38,700 nucleotides of DNA from an uncultured Pelagibacteraceae bacterium (GTDB lineage Bacteria; Pseudomonadota; Alphaproteobacteria; Pelagibacterales; Pelagibacteraceae), in contig CACIWE010000006.1 of the NCBI GenBank assembly GCA_902590285.1, forward strand, positions 1-38,700, in the 5' to 3' direction. The notes under the pieces were generated by a model that saw nothing but the letters and a program-made list of their open reading frames with translations, did no database searches and was not told the origin of the DNA. Made by a program: the position numbers and the translations under genes. Of this stretch, positions 37,956 to 38,700 are shown one piece after another. The stretch's first letter is position 1. Every line of letters begins with the position of its first letter.

Positions 37956-38700
37956 CTAATTATATTAAACCCACATTCTTTAGCAGTTTTACTTAAATAG
38001 TTATAACCAATTTTCGCATATTTAAATGGATCAGCTTTTGCTGGATCTTGCTCTGCTTCAACTACAAGCCAGCCTTCATAATTTCTATTTTTTAATACTG
38101 TTAAGAAAGGTTTATAATCGATGCATCCATCTCCTGGGACTGTGAAAGCACCATCAAGAAAAGCTTGTCGGAAGGTACTATCATTTTTTAAAGATTTTTC
38201 TAAAACATTTTTACGAATATCTTTACAATGAACATGGATTATTCTTTCCATAAAATCCTCGGTTAGTTTTATCGAGTTACCTCCAGCAAATAACATGTGA
38301 CCAGTATCTATTAATAATTTTACGCTATCACTTGTACTTTCTATTAGTCTCCTTGTTTCATCTTCTGTTTCAATAACTGTTCCCATATGATGATGATAAG
38401 CGAGAGGCATATTTTCATCTATCATCATTTTGCTTATTTCATTGATTCTAGATATAAGCAATTTCCACTCATCTTCTGAAAGTTTAGGTTTTTTGGATAA
38501 TGGTGTTTTTGGATCACTTTGCACAGAATTTGTTACTTCTGCAAAGACCATGCATGGAGATTTACAATCTTTGAATAAATCCATCTGATCACGCATTAAT
38601 TTAAATTCTTCTTTAGGAGTATTCTTCAAAAGTGTCGCTCCGTACCATCCAGAACAAAGTTGTAAATTTTCTTTTTCTAATTTTGGTATTAATTCTTTTG
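37952..38700 (-). CDS. Partial CDS: IolE-like TIM-barrel (myo-inosose dehydratase / sugar phosphate isomerase-epimerase); N-terminus beyond window end
   Basis: HHHMGTVIETEDE, LLIDTGHMLFAGG, HCKDIRK, GAFTVPGDGCIDY, WLVVEAEQDP. Reading stays open to the edge as ...ELIPKLEKENLQLCSGWYGATLLKNTPKEEF, so the start at 38629 in the ORF track is internal (TTG). Confidence 0.72.
   Translation of the reverse strand, partial: KELIPKLEKENLQLCSGWYGATLLKNTPKEEFKLMRDQMDLFKDCKSPCMVFAEVTNSVQSDPKTPLSKKPKLSEDEWKLLISRINEISKMMIDENMPLAYHHHMGTVIETEDETRRLIESTSDSVKLLIDTGHMLFAGGNSIKLTEDFMERIIHVHCKDIRKNVLEKSLKNDSTFRQAFLDGAFTVPGDGCIDYKPFLTVLKNRNYEGWLVVEAEQDPAKADPFKYAKIGYNYLSKTAKECGFNIIS

Noticed and set aside
38629-38700. 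Start of iolE-like CDS at 38629
   Set aside because: That codon is an internal TTG; the frame stays open to the window edge with IolE-like sequence (NLQLCSGWYGATLL), so the gene is truncated by the window.
1-38700. CRISPR arrays, insertion sequences, prophage, toxin-antitoxin or defence systems
   Set aside because: No regularly spaced repeats, transposase or integrase motifs, or recognisable defence proteins seen in any frame.

Overview
This 38.7 kb window is AT-rich, tightly packed bacterial chromosome. Gene content, operon order and compactness suggest a streamlined alphaproteobacterium of the SAR11/Pelagibacterales type (inference; no database search was possible). It holds about 45 mostly housekeeping genes and two tRNAs. 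There is no visible CRISPR array, transposon or prophage. Main blocks: a polar amino-acid ABC transporter (SBP plus start of a permease); an SOS-type umuDC operon; a TPP riboswitch followed by a sodium:solute symporter resembling the SAR11 ThiV transporter; rarD; tRNA-Ser(GCT); slt; dapA-smpB-folK-spoT-pyrE-pdxJ-acpS-lepB-rnc-recO; hemB; a 2OG-Fe(II) oxygenase-like gene; rpiB-glyA-nrdR-ribD-ribE-ribB(X)-ribH-nusB; hppA; bamE / cyt bc1 chaperone-like gene; rpmF-plsX-IHF/HU-merR-rpmG; chorismate mutase; ctaA; rplM-rpsI; argC-lipoprotein-hom-glpX-recJ-tRNA-Glu(TTC); and a downstream accessory-looking cluster (glycosyltransferase, 2-hydroxyacid dehydrogenase, membrane-anchored hypothetical, iolE-like). 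The strongest second-look items are: (1) a minimal TPP riboswitch whose apparent promoter lies in the 3' end of umuC and whose aptamer overlaps the Shine-Dalgarno; (2) a recJ stop codon inside tRNA-Glu; (3) an alphaproteobacterial-type SOS box abutting the umuD -10 on a nearly leaderless transcript; (4) an RSH (SpoT) protein apparently lacking the zinc-finger/CC region; (5) convergent gene ends spaced from -28 to +6 nt, two of them sharing one TTAA as a double stop; (6) genes missing from conserved operon slots (rpoZ, era, fabH, thiL), three of the four slots closed by short CDS overlaps.
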